Source: Acidimicrobiaceae bacterium
GTDB lineage: Bacteria; Actinomycetota; Acidimicrobiia; Acidimicrobiales; RAAP-2
DNA: 64,000 bases
Assembly: GCA_003132165.1 (NCBI GenBank)
Contig: PKWW01000051.1
Location: 1-64,000 of the forward strand
Direction: 5' to 3'
Below the pieces are notes generated by a model. It made no database searches. It was not told the DNA's origin and saw only the letters and a list, made by a program, of their open reading frames with translations. Shown piece after piece: positions 33,274 through 41,911 of the stretch (the stretch's first letter is position 1; each line of letters begins with the position of its first letter). The translations under genes were made by a program, and so were the position numbers.

Positions 33274-35046
33274 TCAACGACCCTTATTTGCCCACGGAGT
33301 CAGTCGAGGAGCGTAGCGATTCGAAAGACCAACGAGAGTCACCGAGATGACGATGATGTAGAGCATCGGTACGAACATATCGGCCATGAGGAATTCCGTC
33401 GCGTAGCTCGATATGCGACCTCCCAAACCAGTTCCGCTCGACAGGACTTCTGAAACGATCACGCCGATCCACGAAATGGAGAACGCCATCCGGGCGCCCG
33501 CGATGACGAAGGGGATCGTGCTGGGTATGATAATCGTGCGGAGTATCTTCCGCTCAGACGCGCAGAAGCTTCGTCCCGTCGCCACCAATTCCGGGTCGAC
33601 ACTGTGGACACCTTGCATCGTGTTGATGATCACCACGAACACGGCTGACACGATCACGAACGCAACACCGAAGTTGAATCCAAACCCGAGCCAAATGATC
33701 ATGATCGGAACGAAGACGACGATCGGCAGGCCGTAGAGGAAGGAGACGTAGGGCCCGAGCGCGAGTTCGACGCCGCGGTACCTGCCCATGGCCAGACCAA
33801 TCGGGATTCCCAAGACCAGTGATAAACCGAAGCCGGTGCCGAAGAGTCCGAGACTCATGAGCAATGGGGCAATGATCGCGTGAGTCTGAAAGGTCAGATC
33901 GTACATAGCCTTTGCAACAGCGGTCGGCGCGGGCAGAACCGCTCGACTCACGGAGTGGGATGCGTACTGCCAGAAGGCGATAATTCCCACGATGATGCCC
34001 ACCCTGACGAACCACGCTGTGACGCGACCGCTGAGGAAACGTCCACAAGACGCGATGACGCGGTAAACGCCACCCAGAAGAATCCTCACCGGGCGAAGCG
34101 CTCGGCTGAGCACTCGGCCACCACTGCGGTACCACTTCGCGACTCGACTCGCACTGCAGCGTTCGGCGCCTCCTCGAGCGACCCGCTCGAGGAAGAGTCG
34201 AGCAGGCCACTTCGCGGTCCGATGCGTTCGCAGCCACGGCATCGTGGCCCAAAGCTGGAGCCGCCTATGAAACATTGAAAACAAGATGCTGAATATTCCG
34301 AGCATCAGTACAACGACGAAGAAGGGGGCCAACTGAAGGTTTTGGGCGTATCGCTGAAGCAACGATCCGACGCCCACCAATGAAGCTTCCATTTCAATCA
34401 CGACGGCGCCAATCATCGCGTGACCGAAGCCGACCCTGATACCCGCAAAGATGTAGTCCAGACTTCCCGGGAAAATTATGGTCGTCAGTCGCTTCCAGCC
34501 GGACGCGACGAAGGAACGGCCGACGTCCTCCAGGGTTGCGTCGACACGCGACGCACCAAAGAAGGTATTGGTGATGATGCCGAAAATACCGAAAAGCACA
34601 CAGGCGGCCACTCGAAGGGTGGAGTTGATACCGAATGCCAGGATCAACAAGGGGAAGATGGCGAGCATCGGCAGCGAATAGAAGATCGTTACGTAGGGCT
34701 CCAACGCAATCCTGATGACCTTGATCCGAGCCATCGCCAGGCCAATCGGAATACCAAAGACGACACAGATTGCGAAGGCCAAACTGAAGGTCTCAAGGGT
34801 CTGGAGTCCGGCGGGCAACACTTCGGGGACTAAGAAATGCTTGACTGCACGCGCGACTTCCCAAGGTGACGACATGGAGTAGGGGTAATGAGAGCCGATC
34901 AGTTGCCACAAGATCAGAACGACCACCACTGACAAGAGCCTCACGGACATGTCATTCGCGAAGATCTTCTTTACGGCACCTTCGCTTTTCGTAGGCTCCA
35001 AAGTGGGAGGATCCACCACTCTGCCGTCAAGCACACTCGTCGTCAT
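33274..35046 (-). CDS. Fused double ABC permease (SsuC/TauC type)
   Basis: A 590-residue protein that holds two complete TauC-like permease domains in tandem. Half 1 (about 30-265) has ILWQLIGSHYP, SSPWEVARAV and the EAA-like loop DVGRSFVASGWKRLTTIIFPGS. A basic linker (RTHRTAKWPARLFLERVARG) follows, then half 2 with AFWQYASHSVS, LPAPTAVAKAM and ATGRSFCASERKILRTIIIPST. A single chain would thus form the whole channel. ATG with GGGAG site; it abuts the stop of a small upstream frame. Binding protein is upstream, the likely ATPase 11 kb away. Confidence 0.9.
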   Translation of the reverse strand: MTTSVLDGRVVDPPTLEPTKSEGAVKKIFANDMSVRLLSVVVVLILWQLIGSHYPYSMSSPWEVARAVKHFLVPEVLPAGLQTLETFSLAFAICVVFGIPIGLAMARIKVIRIALEPYVTIFYSLPMLAIFPLLILAFGINSTLRVAACVLFGIFGIITNTFFGASRVDATLEDVGRSFVASGWKRLTTIIFPGSLDYIFAGIRVGFGHAMIGAVVIEMEASLVGVGSLLQRYAQNLQLAPFFVVVLMLGIFSILFSMFHRRLQLWATMPWLRTHRTAKWPARLFLERVARGGAERCSASRVAKWYRSGGRVLSRALRPVRILLGGVYRVIASCGRFLSGRVTAWFVRVGIIVGIIAFWQYASHSVSRAVLPAPTAVAKAMYDLTFQTHAIIAPLLMSLGLFGTGFGLSLVLGIPIGLAMGRYRGVELALGPYVSFLYGLPIVVFVPIMIIWLGFGFNFGVAFVIVSAVFVVIINTMQGVHSVDPELVATGRSFCASERKILRTIIIPSTIPFVIAGARMAFSISWIGVIVSEVLSSGTGLGGRISSYATEFLMADMFVPMLYIIVISVTLVGLSNRYAPRLTPWANKGR

Positions 35047-35047
35047 T

Positions 35048-35206
35048 TCAAATACTCCCTTGATTTTCCACCATAAGCGGGAAGTGATTCCGCCCACTTG
35101 ACGCGAACCCGCTGCGAGTGAGCGCAGAGAAGACCAGATCACGATCGCGAAGAGTGTTCACTTCTGGTCCTTCCTCTTCTCTCACTTCCACACTCAAATC
35201 CGCCAT
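35048..35206 (-). CDS. Candidate 52-residue coupled small ORF
   Basis: An ideal GGAGG site 6 nt before the ATG (35204-35206) and a TGA that ends one base before the permease ATG suggest a translated leader or small protein. It begins MADLSVEVREEEGPEVNTL; no family is recognised and there is no membrane segment. It could serve only to couple ribosomes onto the permease gene. Confidence 0.5.
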   Translation of the reverse strand: MADLSVEVREEEGPEVNTLRDRDLVFSALTRSGFASSGRNHFPLMVENQGSI

Positions 35207-35321
35207 AAAAAGCCTCCAAGACTCAAACACAAACGTTCGTTGCTCGCTCCGGAGCGTTGGCACCAATCAAAACTGGCGCCGAGTCCGACCCCGAGTTGGC
35301 ATCGAAGTGCCATTCGGGAAG

Positions 35322-35373
35322 CATCAGGAACCGCCGGTCGTGTCGCGTGCGGCTCGATCAGCGGTTCCTGATG
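35322..35373 (-). promoter_or_regulatory. Intercistronic inverted repeat between binding-protein and permease genes
   Basis: Perfect 13-bp arms CATCAGGAACCGC (35322-35334) and GCGGTTCCTGATG (35361-35373), loop 26 nt, 14 bp after the binding-protein stop. Such hairpins often protect the 3' end of binding-protein mRNA and lower read-through into the permease gene. No T run follows, so full termination is unlikely. Confidence 0.5.
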
Positions 35374-35386
35374 AAAGTCGTCACTG

Positions 35387-36502
35387 TTAGCAGGAGCTAG
35401 TGCGTTGGTGATTTGCCTTTAAGAAGGCCTGAACGTACTTCGGGTTAACCCACGACTTGTAAGAAGGTGTGTTGGCCTTGGTCAAGCTTCCGCCCGCCGC
35501 ATAGGTGTAGTTCTCGGTGCTCGAAATGGCGCTCGCACAGATTGCGCCATTCTGGGCGAAGAAGTTACCACTCTTGAACTCCTGCCATGAGATCTTCTCT
35601 TCGGCGGTCGTCAAAGAACCCTGAAGCTGATTGGCATTGGCAACGGTTATGAACTGCGCCTCGTGGGTCATGGCCCAACGGTTCGACGCCAGGAAAGCGC
35701 TGACAACTTTCTGCACGAGCGCTGAATTCGAGTGGATGATGCTGTTGCTCACGATCATGCCCTGTTGCAGGTACTTACCTAGAACGCTTCCGGCGTTGAG
35801 GAGAACCTTGACCTTGCCGGTCGCCACAGCGGCAACCGCAGATGGCGCAAGCGCAGGAGCAAGGTCCACCTGACCTGACAGGATCGCCGTGACTCGTGCA
35901 CTAGTTCCCCCGACGGTGACGTCATTGAGGCTCGAGGGGTCTATGCCGATCTTCGCAAGAGCCGTATTGGCGATAATCGCACCCGCCGTCCCAGGACCCG
36001 CCGTCGCCAACGTCGCACCCGAAAGATTCTTGAGCGTGAACTTCGGCTGTGCCAGGATCACGTAGTCCGTCGTCTGGTCAATCGTTCCCACGTACTGGAC
36101 TGCAGCGCCACCGTTGCCGACCGCAACCGCAGCCTCCATTGGGTCACCGAGATAGATGTCTGACTGCCCCGAGATGACCGCTTCGAGAGCCGAAGCCGGG
36201 TCCGCGAGGTTCGACAACTGGGCCGTGATGCCTTCGTTCTTCAGCAAAGTAATTGCGTAGTACAACGATGCGTCAGAGAAGTCCGTACCGCCACCGAGAA
36301 CGAGGCGCACCGTCTTCGAGGCCGAGGCGCTCGCAACGGGAGCACTTGCTCCAGACGCAACGAGACCGGCCACAAGAAAGGCCCCGATCATAAGGCGCAT
36401 TGGACCGACGAATCCGAAGAATCGACGATTGCGACTTTTCCCCGCCCCCACTGGCTTCACGCTTGTGGCAGACAATTGCTCAATTCGATGCATGTTATTC
36501 AT
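35387..36502 (-). CDS. ABC substrate-binding protein (NMT1/SsuA/TauA-like)
   Basis: A 371-residue periplasmic-type binding protein. N-terminal export signal with basic RNRRFFGF and hydrophobic LMIGAFLVAGLVASG; mature part VRLVLGGGTDFSDASLYYAI, then ISGQSDIYLGDPMEAAVAVG and VGTIDQTTDYVILAQP as in the NMT1/THI5-like group. ATG 36500-36502 follows GGGGGGAG. The ligand is probably a small organic acid handled by the nearby UbiD/CoA enzymes rather than a sulfonate, as no sulfonatase genes are present. Confidence 0.88.
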   Translation of the reverse strand: MNNMHRIEQLSATSVKPVGAGKSRNRRFFGFVGPMRLMIGAFLVAGLVASGASAPVASASASKTVRLVLGGGTDFSDASLYYAITLLKNEGITAQLSNLADPASALEAVISGQSDIYLGDPMEAAVAVGNGGAAVQYVGTIDQTTDYVILAQPKFTLKNLSGATLATAGPGTAGAIIANTALAKIGIDPSSLNDVTVGGTSARVTAILSGQVDLAPALAPSAVAAVATGKVKVLLNAGSVLGKYLQQGMIVSNSIIHSNSALVQKVVSAFLASNRWAMTHEAQFITVANANQLQGSLTTAEEKISWQEFKSGNFFAQNGAICASAISSTENYTYAAGGSLTKANTPSYKSWVNPKYVQAFLKANHQRTSSC

Positions 36503-36549
36503 GCAACTCCCCCCTCTTTTAATGATCAGCTCCGCTGAACCCGAGTCGA

Positions 36550-36578
36550 AGTCTGACAGCAAAATTTGCCAATGTCAA
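36550..36578 (-). promoter_or_regulatory. Promoter of the binding-protein/fused-permease/UbiD operon
   Basis: Read leftwards: perfect TTGACA (36573-36578), 17 nt, CAGACT (36550-36555). The spacer contains GCAAATTTTGC, half-sites GCAA and TTGC only 3 bp apart, a shorter relative of the GCAA-N6-TTGC palindrome seen in other promoters of the cluster. Confidence 0.45.
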
Positions 36579-36598
36579 GTCAGTACTAAAATTTTATT

Positions 36599-37204
36599 TC
36601 ATTCCGTTTCGGACGTCATTTTCGGGCCGCCCCAACGATCGAAGAGCGTGTGTTCAGTGAGCCCGATGGTGTCCAGAACCTTCCCCACGGTGTGATCCAC
36701 GAGGTCATCGATGCTTTTCGGCAACGTGTAAAAACCTGGCACCGGCGGAAGAATCACAGCTCCCGACATTGTGACGTCAGTCATCAACCGCAGATGTCCG
36801 AGATGAAGCGGGGTTTCTCGCACGACAAGTACGAGGCTCCTTCTTTCTTTCAAGTGAACATCGGCAGCACGGACTAGAAGATTGTCATTGGCCGAATTAG
36901 CGATTGCCGAAAGCGTCCGAATACTGCAAGGGGCGACCACCATCGCCGAGGTGAGAAAGGTCCCGCTGGCGATTGCAGCGGCCAGATTGCGTTCATCGTG
37001 AACCACGTGCGCGAGACCGGCGATCTCACCAGGCGTACGATCGGTTTCGTACGAGATGGTCGCTTCAGCCCCCTTCGACATCACCAGATGAATCTCGACC
37101 CCCTCAATCTGCGCCAGTACCTCTACCAGGCGAATACCGTAAATGGCACCGGAGGCGCCGGAGATTCCGACGACGACTCGACGCGGGCTTAATGCTTCTG
37201 ACAT
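36599..37204 (-). CDS. ubiX: UbiX family flavin prenyltransferase
   Basis: A 201-residue flavoprotein of normal length. It carries VVVGISGASGAIYGIRL, APCSIRTLSAIANSANDNLLVRAAD (FMN/phosphate site) and RETPLHLGHLRLM. It joins a dimethylallyl group to FMN to make the prFMN cofactor of UbiD enzymes. Located 97 bp before the binding-protein gene, within the cluster that encodes UbiD. Confidence 0.94.
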   Translation of the reverse strand: MSEALSPRRVVVGISGASGAIYGIRLVEVLAQIEGVEIHLVMSKGAEATISYETDRTPGEIAGLAHVVHDERNLAAAIASGTFLTSAMVVAPCSIRTLSAIANSANDNLLVRAADVHLKERRSLVLVVRETPLHLGHLRLMTDVTMSGAVILPPVPGFYTLPKSIDDLVDHTVGKVLDTIGLTEHTLFDRWGGPKMTSETE

Positions 37205-37466
37205 GGACTACGTTCTCGCTTTCTTACTCTCGCGGCGGCAGCGGCAATCTCTTCATCACCGCTGCGTCCGCTCACTCAATCCACCTAAACGCAACTTCGA
37301 TGCAACGACATCAGACCTTTGCTTCTCGAGACGAAGACATCCTGCCACCCAAGCATGAGCCGCAGGGGTGCCTTCTACGCCGGCGTCAGCCTAATCTGTC
37401 CGGTCCTCTCGCCAAATTTCCACCGTTGGCATGACGTTGACATTCCTTTCCATCTGGACGCAGTGT

Positions 37467-38801
37467 TCAGTTGGCTCGCAAATCTGAAAGCAACGCCGCC
37501 GCGCTCGGCTCGCTACTCAAATTGAAGAATCGACGCACGTCGAACGACCGACTCTCTAGCGCCGATCCCGCGATGCATCGAGTTGCCTTTTCAAGCAACT
37601 GATCCGTGGACATCGGATTATTGGGGTCACCGGGCGGCACGGCGCACTCAAGCACGAACGGTCCCGACGGCGAGTCGACCGTGACCCTCACGGCACCGTC
37701 GAAGAGATCGGGGTTGCGCGTCACGAGCACCTTCTCCCGGGCAAAGAGGTCGATGGTGGGGTCGCTTCGATGGCTTTCGCTGAACAGGTCAGTCCAGCAC
37801 GAACGCGTGACGACGACCCCAGCGGCGACGTATCGTGCCGACTGCATTGATCGAAGCTCGCTCTCCCACCCGGCCTCTCCCCCGAGGCGATACGCCTCAC
37901 TCGGCAGTTCGACACTCAATCTGGAGATGTTCGCGGGGTCGAGTTTCGCCGCAGGCACGGACAGGAGCACGCTGATCAGGGACTGAAGCGTGCTCGCCGC
38001 CGGATACGCACGCATACTTATTCCGAGCAGGTGCCAGGAGCCGCCCAAGCCTTCCGTGAGCTGGCGAGGCTGGGGTTCGTCGGAGAACGCCCGCAGGAGC
38101 CCACCGTCATCGGCGGTCAGCACCTGGGCCGAACCTACGAGACCTTCCTCGGCGTGAACAGCCGCGATCACCGCGGCTTGCGCGCCGCGCAACTGGTGGA
38201 ACTTCACCGCCATCGTTCCCATGGCGGCGAACGTACCACCCGCCTGGGAACCCGCGAGGCCCATGCATCCGGCCAGGGCATCGATACTGAGTCCGCTGAG
38301 CAGGCCCGCCGTAACCGAGGCGCCCATGGCGCCCGAGATTCCCGGACTGTGCCATCCTCGCGCGCGAAAGACGGGATAATTCATCGCAAGACAGATACGC
38401 GTCGTGACCTCGAGTCCCGCAGCAACCGCCGTCAGGAAGCCTTCGCCGTCCACGTCGTGCCGCTCGACGATGCCGAGCGCCGCTGGAACGACTTCGGGCG
38501 TCACGTGGCACAGACCCGGACGGTAGACGTCACACATGGTGTTCGCGGTGGTCTGGAAGGCGTTGAGACCTACCGCGCCGACCAGCGACGTCCTTCCTCC
38601 GGCGATGACGCTCGACGTGCCCTCGCCGTAGAGGGCACGATTTGACGCCTCGAGGGCTGGCACGTCGGCCGCGCCGCGACCCGATACAGCGTTGGCGAGG
38701 GCATCACCGGTGAGTCGACTGACTGCATCGCGTACTTCAAGAGAGAGGTCATTCCATCGAAGGCTCCGAGCGAATTCGAGGAGTTCGCTCTCGAGCGTCA
38801 T
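37467..38801 (-). CDS. MmgE/PrpD family protein
   Basis: A 444-residue protein of the 2-methylcitrate dehydratase/itaconate-forming/iminodisuccinate-epimerase family. Seen: LTGDALANAVSGRG, NAFQTTANTMCDVYRPGLCHVTPEVVPAALG, AGCMGLAGSQAGGTFA, MRAYPAASTLQSL and KFHQLRGAQAAV. Members dehydrate or isomerise hydroxylated di- and tricarboxylic acids. ATG 38799-38801 with GAGGAG site. Last gene of the long ATPase-led operon. Confidence 0.85.
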   Translation of the reverse strand: MTLESELLEFARSLRWNDLSLEVRDAVSRLTGDALANAVSGRGAADVPALEASNRALYGEGTSSVIAGGRTSLVGAVGLNAFQTTANTMCDVYRPGLCHVTPEVVPAALGIVERHDVDGEGFLTAVAAGLEVTTRICLAMNYPVFRARGWHSPGISGAMGASVTAGLLSGLSIDALAGCMGLAGSQAGGTFAAMGTMAVKFHQLRGAQAAVIAAVHAEEGLVGSAQVLTADDGGLLRAFSDEPQPRQLTEGLGGSWHLLGISMRAYPAASTLQSLISVLLSVPAAKLDPANISRLSVELPSEAYRLGGEAGWESELRSMQSARYVAAGVVVTRSCWTDLFSESHRSDPTIDLFAREKVLVTRNPDLFDGAVRVTVDSPSGPFVLECAVPPGDPNNPMSTDQLLEKATRCIAGSALESRSFDVRRFFNLSSEPSAAALLSDLRAN

Positions 38802-38832
38802 GCGACACTCCTCTCGCGCGTGTAGTGACGGT

Positions 38833-39774
38833 TCACGGGCGTTCCGCCGCGAGACGCTCCTGGACCTCGACGACCACTTCGTCATTGAAACGGCGCATGT
38901 CGCGCTCGAGGCCCTCGGGATCGTCGGAATCGAAGACCATGATCAGGTGTTCGACGCCGAGACGTGCGAACTCGACCATGTCCTTCACCATATTGTGCGC
39001 GCCGCCGCTCAGGGCATAGGGCGGACCCGCATAGTCCGCGAACTTAACCCGGCAACGCACTGACAAAGTCGGTAGGGGTCGGTCCAGAGCCTCGGCCACC
39101 GCGATGATGTCAGGGATGCGCGTAACCATGTCCTGGGGCCCGGTCTGCGCCCCGTGCCAGCCGTTGGTGAGACTTACGGAGCGGCGAACAGCCCGCGGGC
39201 TGCGCCCTCCGCACCAAATGGGCAGTGAAGCGCCCTGCACCGGGAGGGGAGCGAAGGTGAAATCTTCCAGTTGATGGAATCGACCGAGAAACGGATCGGT
39301 TGAGCCCGACCAGAGGTGTCGCCACAACGCAATGGCTTCATCAAGATACGCACCGCGATCAGGGAACCGGTCGGCCTTACCCAAATTCGTGTACTCGGGG
39401 ATGTCGTAGGCGTCACTCACCCCCACGCCGACGATGAGTCGACCTTTCGTGAGAACGTCAATAGTCGCAATCTGCTTTGCCAGAAGTGGAGCATCGCGCA
39501 TGGCCGGCACCAGCACACTCGTGCCCAAGGTCAGCATCTCGTAGCGGGCACCAACCCACGCGAGCGCCGTAGTGGCCTCGAGGATGCATCCGTACTCGTC
39601 CGCCTCGGGTCCTCTCGGGACCATCAGGTGGTCGGTAACCCACACGCTCTTCCAGGCCAGGTCGACCGCCGTCTCGCAACCCGCGTCGAGCACCTCGGGA
39701 CCGGTGCCAGGACCCTTTGAGGGGAGGATGAGACCGATCTTGAGTTCCTTCACCGGCTCGTAGTTCAATGCCAT
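38833..39774 (-). CDS. Luciferase-like monooxygenase family (F420-type) oxidoreductase
   Basis: A 313-residue LLM-fold protein. Start LKIGLILPSKGPGTGPEVL, then SVWVTDHLMVPR, LTLGTSVLVPAMRDAPLLAKQIATIDVL and LIVGVGVSDAYDIPEY are characteristic of the F420-dependent group, but FMN dependence cannot be ruled out. It would reduce or oxidise a pathway intermediate. GGAG lies 9 nt before the ATG. Between the MmgE/PrpD and enoyl-CoA hydratase genes. Confidence 0.85.
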   Translation of the reverse strand: MALNYEPVKELKIGLILPSKGPGTGPEVLDAGCETAVDLAWKSVWVTDHLMVPRGPEADEYGCILEATTALAWVGARYEMLTLGTSVLVPAMRDAPLLAKQIATIDVLTKGRLIVGVGVSDAYDIPEYTNLGKADRFPDRGAYLDEAIALWRHLWSGSTDPFLGRFHQLEDFTFAPLPVQGASLPIWCGGRSPRAVRRSVSLTNGWHGAQTGPQDMVTRIPDIIAVAEALDRPLPTLSVRCRVKFADYAGPPYALSGGAHNMVKDMVEFARLGVEHLIMVFDSDDPEGLERDMRRFNDEVVVEVQERLAAERP

Positions 39775-39932
39775 CTGTTGTTTCTCCTTCGTCAATCAAC
39801 GCCTTGGCAACGCGGTCACCGCCGCGGTGGCGGTTGACACGTCGATAGGACCCGAATTCATCTCGTGCAACCCACTTCGCAAGCTGCAGTAGCGCCAATC
39901 AGATCTCGTGCTACTTCGAGCACTTCTCCTGA

Positions 39933-40703
39933 CTATCTTCCCTTAAAGTCCGGCGGACGCTTCTCGCCAAACGCCGCACGGCCCTCGGCGCGGTCCTCGC
40001 TGGTAGTGAGTTGACCCCACAATCCCCGTTCGACCGCGAGGCCGACGTCGAGGGGCGAGTTCAACGAAACCTTGAGACACTGCTTGATCGCCGCCAGCGA
40101 AAGTGGAGCATTTTGAGCGATCTGATGCGCGAGTTCACGAGATCGAGCGTGCAAATCATCTGGTTCGACAAGTTCGGTCACTAATCCGTAATCGAAGGCC
40201 CGCTGCGCACTCATGGCGTCACCGGTGTACAGCATCCGTGCCGCCACCGCGGGCGGAATTGCGCGAAGCAGGCGCTGAGTTCCTCCGCCGCCGGGGATCG
40301 AGCCGATCCGAACCTCGGGCAGCATGAACTTGGCCGAAGTCGAGGCGATGATGAAGTCGCACGCCAGAGCGATCTCGAGCCCTCCCCCAGCCGCCGCACC
40401 ATTCACCGAGGCGAAGAGAGGTTTCGAGAACTCGGCGAATGGCGCGCTGACTGAGACCGGAGCGTCGGCCAAGACGTGACCCCGCGAAGGCGGCGATTCA
40501 CTTAAGTCGACACCAGCGCAAAACGAAGGTGGTGCACCTTCGAGAACCACAATCCTTACTTCGGAATTGGCCTCGAAGTCGCGAAGGCCCTGCGCCAACC
40601 GTTCCCGCATCTCAAAGTTGAGGGCGTTGCGACGCTCAGGTCTATTCAGCGTGATGGTGCCGACGTGACCCTCGACACCGAAGAGCACAGACTCGCTCAC
40701 CAT
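39933..40703 (-). CDS. Enoyl-CoA hydratase/isomerase family protein
   Basis: A 256-residue crotonase-fold protein: LNRPERRNALN, FCAGVDLSE (oxyanion loop), AAAGGGLEIALACDF and PEVRIGSIPGGGGTQRL. The first catalytic Glu (PEV) is kept; at the place of the second (EM in rat hydratase) it reads AARM, so it may be an isomerase, hydrolase or a slow hydratase. ATG overlaps the CoA-transferase stop by 7 bp; an adjacent GTG gives the commoner GTGA overlap. Confidence 0.87.
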   Translation of the reverse strand: MVSESVLFGVEGHVGTITLNRPERRNALNFEMRERLAQGLRDFEANSEVRIVVLEGAPPSFCAGVDLSESPPSRGHVLADAPVSVSAPFAEFSKPLFASVNGAAAGGGLEIALACDFIIASTSAKFMLPEVRIGSIPGGGGTQRLLRAIPPAVAARMLYTGDAMSAQRAFDYGLVTELVEPDDLHARSRELAHQIAQNAPLSLAAIKQCLKVSLNSPLDVGLAVERGLWGQLTTSEDRAEGRAAFGEKRPPDFKGR

Positions 40704-41911
40704 AGAACGCCCTCGGCTTGCAGAAGTTCGTACTGCTCCTCCGACTTCTTGAGCAACTGCGTCCATATTTCGTGCGTGTGCTCACCCAGAAGCGGCGCGG
40801 ACGTGGTCGGGCCAGTGTCGCTTCCGGCCATAACGAAGGGCGCACCACCCGACCTGAAATCTCCGAGCACCCCATGCGGCAGGGAGCGCCAATAACCGCG
40901 CTCGAGAATGACTTCATCACCAAAGACATCCGCCGCGGTGTTGACCACGCTGGCCGGAACCCCTTCACGCTGAAGCTGGAGCATCAGTTCTCGAGCGTCA
41001 CGTTCCTTGGTCACTCCTTCAATCAGAGATTCAACCTCGTCCTCGCACAACTTCCGCGACGCGAACGTGGCGAAACGCTCGAGACCGAAGTGCTCGCTTA
41101 AACCGAGCACGGATGCCGTTCGTCGCCACTGCTCGTCGTTACCCACCGAGATCGCCAGCCACTCGTCTGGACCTTGACAGCGAAAGACTCCCTGGGGGCA
41201 GCGCTCTTGTGAGCGATTTCCCATAGTGACAGGCTCGTCACCCGTCAGGGAATAAGTAAGCAATGAGGGTCCCATCACGTTGACGGTCGACTCAAGTTGC
41301 GAAAGTTCGATTCGACCACCGCGGCCAGTACGCCGACGGTAATAGATGGCAGCCAGGAGGGCCACGAGCGCGTGACCAGGATTAGGAACGTGATCCGGGT
41401 AGTTCGTTCCGGTTCCCACCGGGCGGCGACCAGGTAGTCCACTGGGAGCCACCAAGCCAGAGAGGGCGGCAATCGTCGAACCAAATCCGACGTACTCGCG
41501 AAATGGTCCCTCTTCACCCTGCATTGGCATTGACAAATAGATCAGGTCGGGGCGAGCGACTTTGAGAGAGTTGTAATCGAGTCCCCAACGTTCCATGACG
41601 CCAGGTCGAAAGTTGCTGGTCACGACCGAACAATTATCCAGCAGGTCGCGAATGATTGGACCGGACCGTTCGTCGTTCATGTTGAGAGCGAAGGACTTCT
41701 TGTTCGCGTTGCGCGAAGCAAAATAGCCGGACGAATCAACGTTCACGACGCCGGGTCGCGACGGCGGAGAGAGGCGTAAGTTGTCGGGCCGACGATGTGA
41801 CTCGATCTTGATTACTCGTGCACCGTGCAGAGCGAGCATTTGCGTGACCAGCGAGCCCGCACCGATCCAACAAAAATCCAGGACTGTGACGTCAGAGAGA
41901 TCCCTTCGCAC
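40697..41911 (-). CDS. Class III CoA-transferase, catalytic subunit candidate
   Basis: A 404-residue CaiB/BaiF-type protein: VLDFCWIGAGSLVTQMLALHGARVIKIE, FASRNANKKSFALNM, FRPGVMERWGLDY. Asp173 in NYPDHVPNPGHA aligns with the catalytic Asp that forms the mixed anhydride in formyl-CoA transferase. It begins with GTG directly after the TAA of the next CoA-transferase gene, so both are made together and probably form a heteromer moving CoA to an organic acid. Confidence 0.9.
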   Translation of the reverse strand: MRRDLSDVTVLDFCWIGAGSLVTQMLALHGARVIKIESHRRPDNLRLSPPSRPGVVNVDSSGYFASRNANKKSFALNMNDERSGPIIRDLLDNCSVVTSNFRPGVMERWGLDYNSLKVARPDLIYLSMPMQGEEGPFREYVGFGSTIAALSGLVAPSGLPGRRPVGTGTNYPDHVPNPGHALVALLAAIYYRRRTGRGGRIELSQLESTVNVMGPSLLTYSLTGDEPVTMGNRSQERCPQGVFRCQGPDEWLAISVGNDEQWRRTASVLGLSEHFGLERFATFASRKLCEDEVESLIEGVTKERDARELMLQLQREGVPASVVNTAADVFGDEVILERGYWRSLPHGVLGDFRSGGAPFVMAGSDTGPTTSAPLLGEHTHEIWTQLLKKSEEQYELLQAEGVLW

